NCBI GenBank assembly: GCA_944325315.1
Contig: CALVAA010000002.1
Location: 59,016 to 123,015, forward strand
Reading direction: 5' to 3'
DNA length: 64,000 nt
Origin: Candidatus Gastranaerophilales bacterium
GTDB taxonomy: Bacteria > Cyanobacteriota > Vampirovibrionia > Gastranaerophilales > Gastranaerophilaceae
The translations under genes were made by a program, and so were the position numbers. Shown here piece by piece: positions 63,233 to 64,000 of this stretch (position 1 is the stretch's first letter; every line of letters starts with the position of its first letter). The notes under the pieces were generated by a model that searched no databases, was not told the origin of the DNA, and saw nothing but the letters and a program-made list of their open reading frames with translations.

Positions 63233-64000
63233 ATGACTAGCGGAGCAAATTTTGACAACTTAAAAACACTTTTTCAAACAATCAAAGGCACAGCCGGAGC
63301 GCCCGTACAAAATGCTACGGATAATTTTGCATCAATACAACAAAACCAGATAGAATCAGGCACTGTAAGTCAAAACAGCAGCTCAATTACATTTGATTCG
63401 ATTTTTAGTGAAAATAATTCTGTAACTAAAGAAGAATATGATGAGTATGTCAAAAACAATAAAGTGGGAATATATGATGCTACAAACATTTATGCACTAT
63501 TAAACAGAAACCAAGACGATACACTGGAATACTGGGAATACGAAGCATACAGAAAAGCTTTTAACCAAAGTGAATTATCAATGGATGCCATAAGTACACA
63601 CATTTTACACAATGACGAACAAGAACTTATGGATATATATAATCAAGCATACGAAGAAGCATATAACGAAGCTCATTCTGAAGAAAAATACGATAATACA
63701 GGCTCTCCGGATGATGCAGCTCTACCTAATGAAACTTTGCCTGAAGATACTGAAGGTTTAGACGAACAAAAAGATACTGAAGGTTTAGACGAACAAAATA
63801 GTGAAAACAGCACTACAACAGATACAACAGGCGATATCAACAAAGATGCAACAGAAGAGCAACGTCAATTACAAAAAGATACTGAAGGTTTAGACAAACA
63901 AAAAGATACTGAAGGTTTAGACGAACAAAAAGATACTGAAGGTTCAAGCGAACAAAAAGATACTGAAGGTTTAGACGAACAAAATAGTGAAAACAGCACT
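63233..64000 (+). CDS. Acidic repeat protein, paralogue of the preceding gene, cut by window edge
   Basis: An open frame from ATG 63233 (AGAAGG upstream) runs 256 codons to the window end without a stop. The N-terminus MTSGANFDNLKTLFQT parallels MSDGVNFIDNFKNKIF of the previous gene. A matching module follows: SITFDSIFSENNSV, then YDATNIYALLNRNQDDTLEY against SDAQTIYNILNIDSSDEIDE, so the two are paralogues. From about residue 170 it is acidic nonapeptide repeats (DTEGLDEQK). No signal peptide. The C-terminus is outside the window. Confidence 0.75.
   Translation, partial: MTSGANFDNLKTLFQTIKGTAGAPVQNATDNFASIQQNQIESGTVSQNSSSITFDSIFSENNSVTKEEYDEYVKNNKVGIYDATNIYALLNRNQDDTLEYWEYEAYRKAFNQSELSMDAISTHILHNDEQELMDIYNQAYEEAYNEAHSEEKYDNTGSPDDAALPNETLPEDTEGLDEQKDTEGLDEQNSENSTTTDTTGDINKDATEEQRQLQKDTEGLDKQKDTEGLDEQKDTEGSSEQKDTEGLDEQNSENST
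63746..64000 (+). repeat. 27-bp nonapeptide repeats within a 186-bp higher-order unit
   Basis: GATACTGAAGGTTTAGACGA recurs at 63746, 63773, 63878, 63905, 63932 (variant) and 63959, mostly 27 bases apart. A 42-base segment starting at 63773 is repeated exactly at 63959, 186 bases later, so a longer unit probably starts again at the window edge. Confidence 0.85.

Overview
The window is AT-rich chromosomal DNA from a flagellated, diderm (LPS-making), probably anaerobic bacterium. Diderm markers are kdsB, an LptD/OstA-like protein and several exported proteins. Anaerobic markers are an FprA-type flavodiiron protein and a DUF1858 CxxC protein. An LL-diaminopimelate aminotransferase-like enzyme, a DUF151 bifunctional nuclease, HEAT and TPR proteins and low GC all fit gut Vampirovibrionia/Melainabacteria (Gastranaerophilales). 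That placement is inference from gene content, not a database result. Most of the window is core genome; no prophage, IS element, CRISPR array or rRNA operon was seen.

Layout. 1-5.4 kb: 3' part of leucyl aminopeptidase, a small exported protein, a HEAT-repeat protein, tRNA-Leu(UAA), a DUF1858 protein, DUF151 nuclease and a long-chain acyl-CoA synthetase. 5.4-10.4 kb (minus): sbcD-sbcC followed by a flavodiiron protein. 10.5-17.1 kb: lineage-type hypotheticals, a GT-C-like membrane protein, a divergent TrpD-like protein without a recognisable PRPP loop, rpsP and a dapL-like aminotransferase. 17.1-28.1 kb: envelope region with two divergent TPR genes, kdsB, the LptD-like protein, an M23 peptidase preceded by a 34-codon membrane peptide gene, and an exported phospholipase-D-type protein. 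28.2-30.2 kb: rplS-ylqF-rnhB. 30.2-38.2 kb (minus): flagellin, then the run hypothetical-efp-accB-accC-cca, then rsgA-ispA-DUF212.

38.3-49.6 kb is one co-directional run: accD-accA, then the flagellar export core fliP-fliQ-fliR-flhB-flhA, then a PilZ protein, a small membrane protein, a histidine kinase, a response regulator with HD-GYP, and a P-loop ATPase. This puts a cyclic-di-GMP receptor and a predicted cyclic-di-GMP phosphodiesterase beside the export gate, so motility control and the export machine are probably co-expressed. 49.6-60.4 kb: small hypotheticals, ndk-tgt, rpsL-rpsG without an adjacent fusA, a radical SAM protein, a decayed gene, tRNA-Pro(GGG), a cationic repeat protein, ilvB-ilvN, ruvA and glgA.

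60.4-64 kb: two small HTH regulators precede two tandem paralogous acidic proteins without signal peptides. Both share an N-terminal module and have long low-complexity repeats. The first carries a 234-bp repeat duplicated almost perfectly; the second runs off the window inside nonapeptide repeats. This is the most unusual locus in the window. Several genes were missed by length or edge cut-offs and are given here: the 34-aa membrane peptide, a 56-aa ORF, and the truncated paralogue at the right edge.
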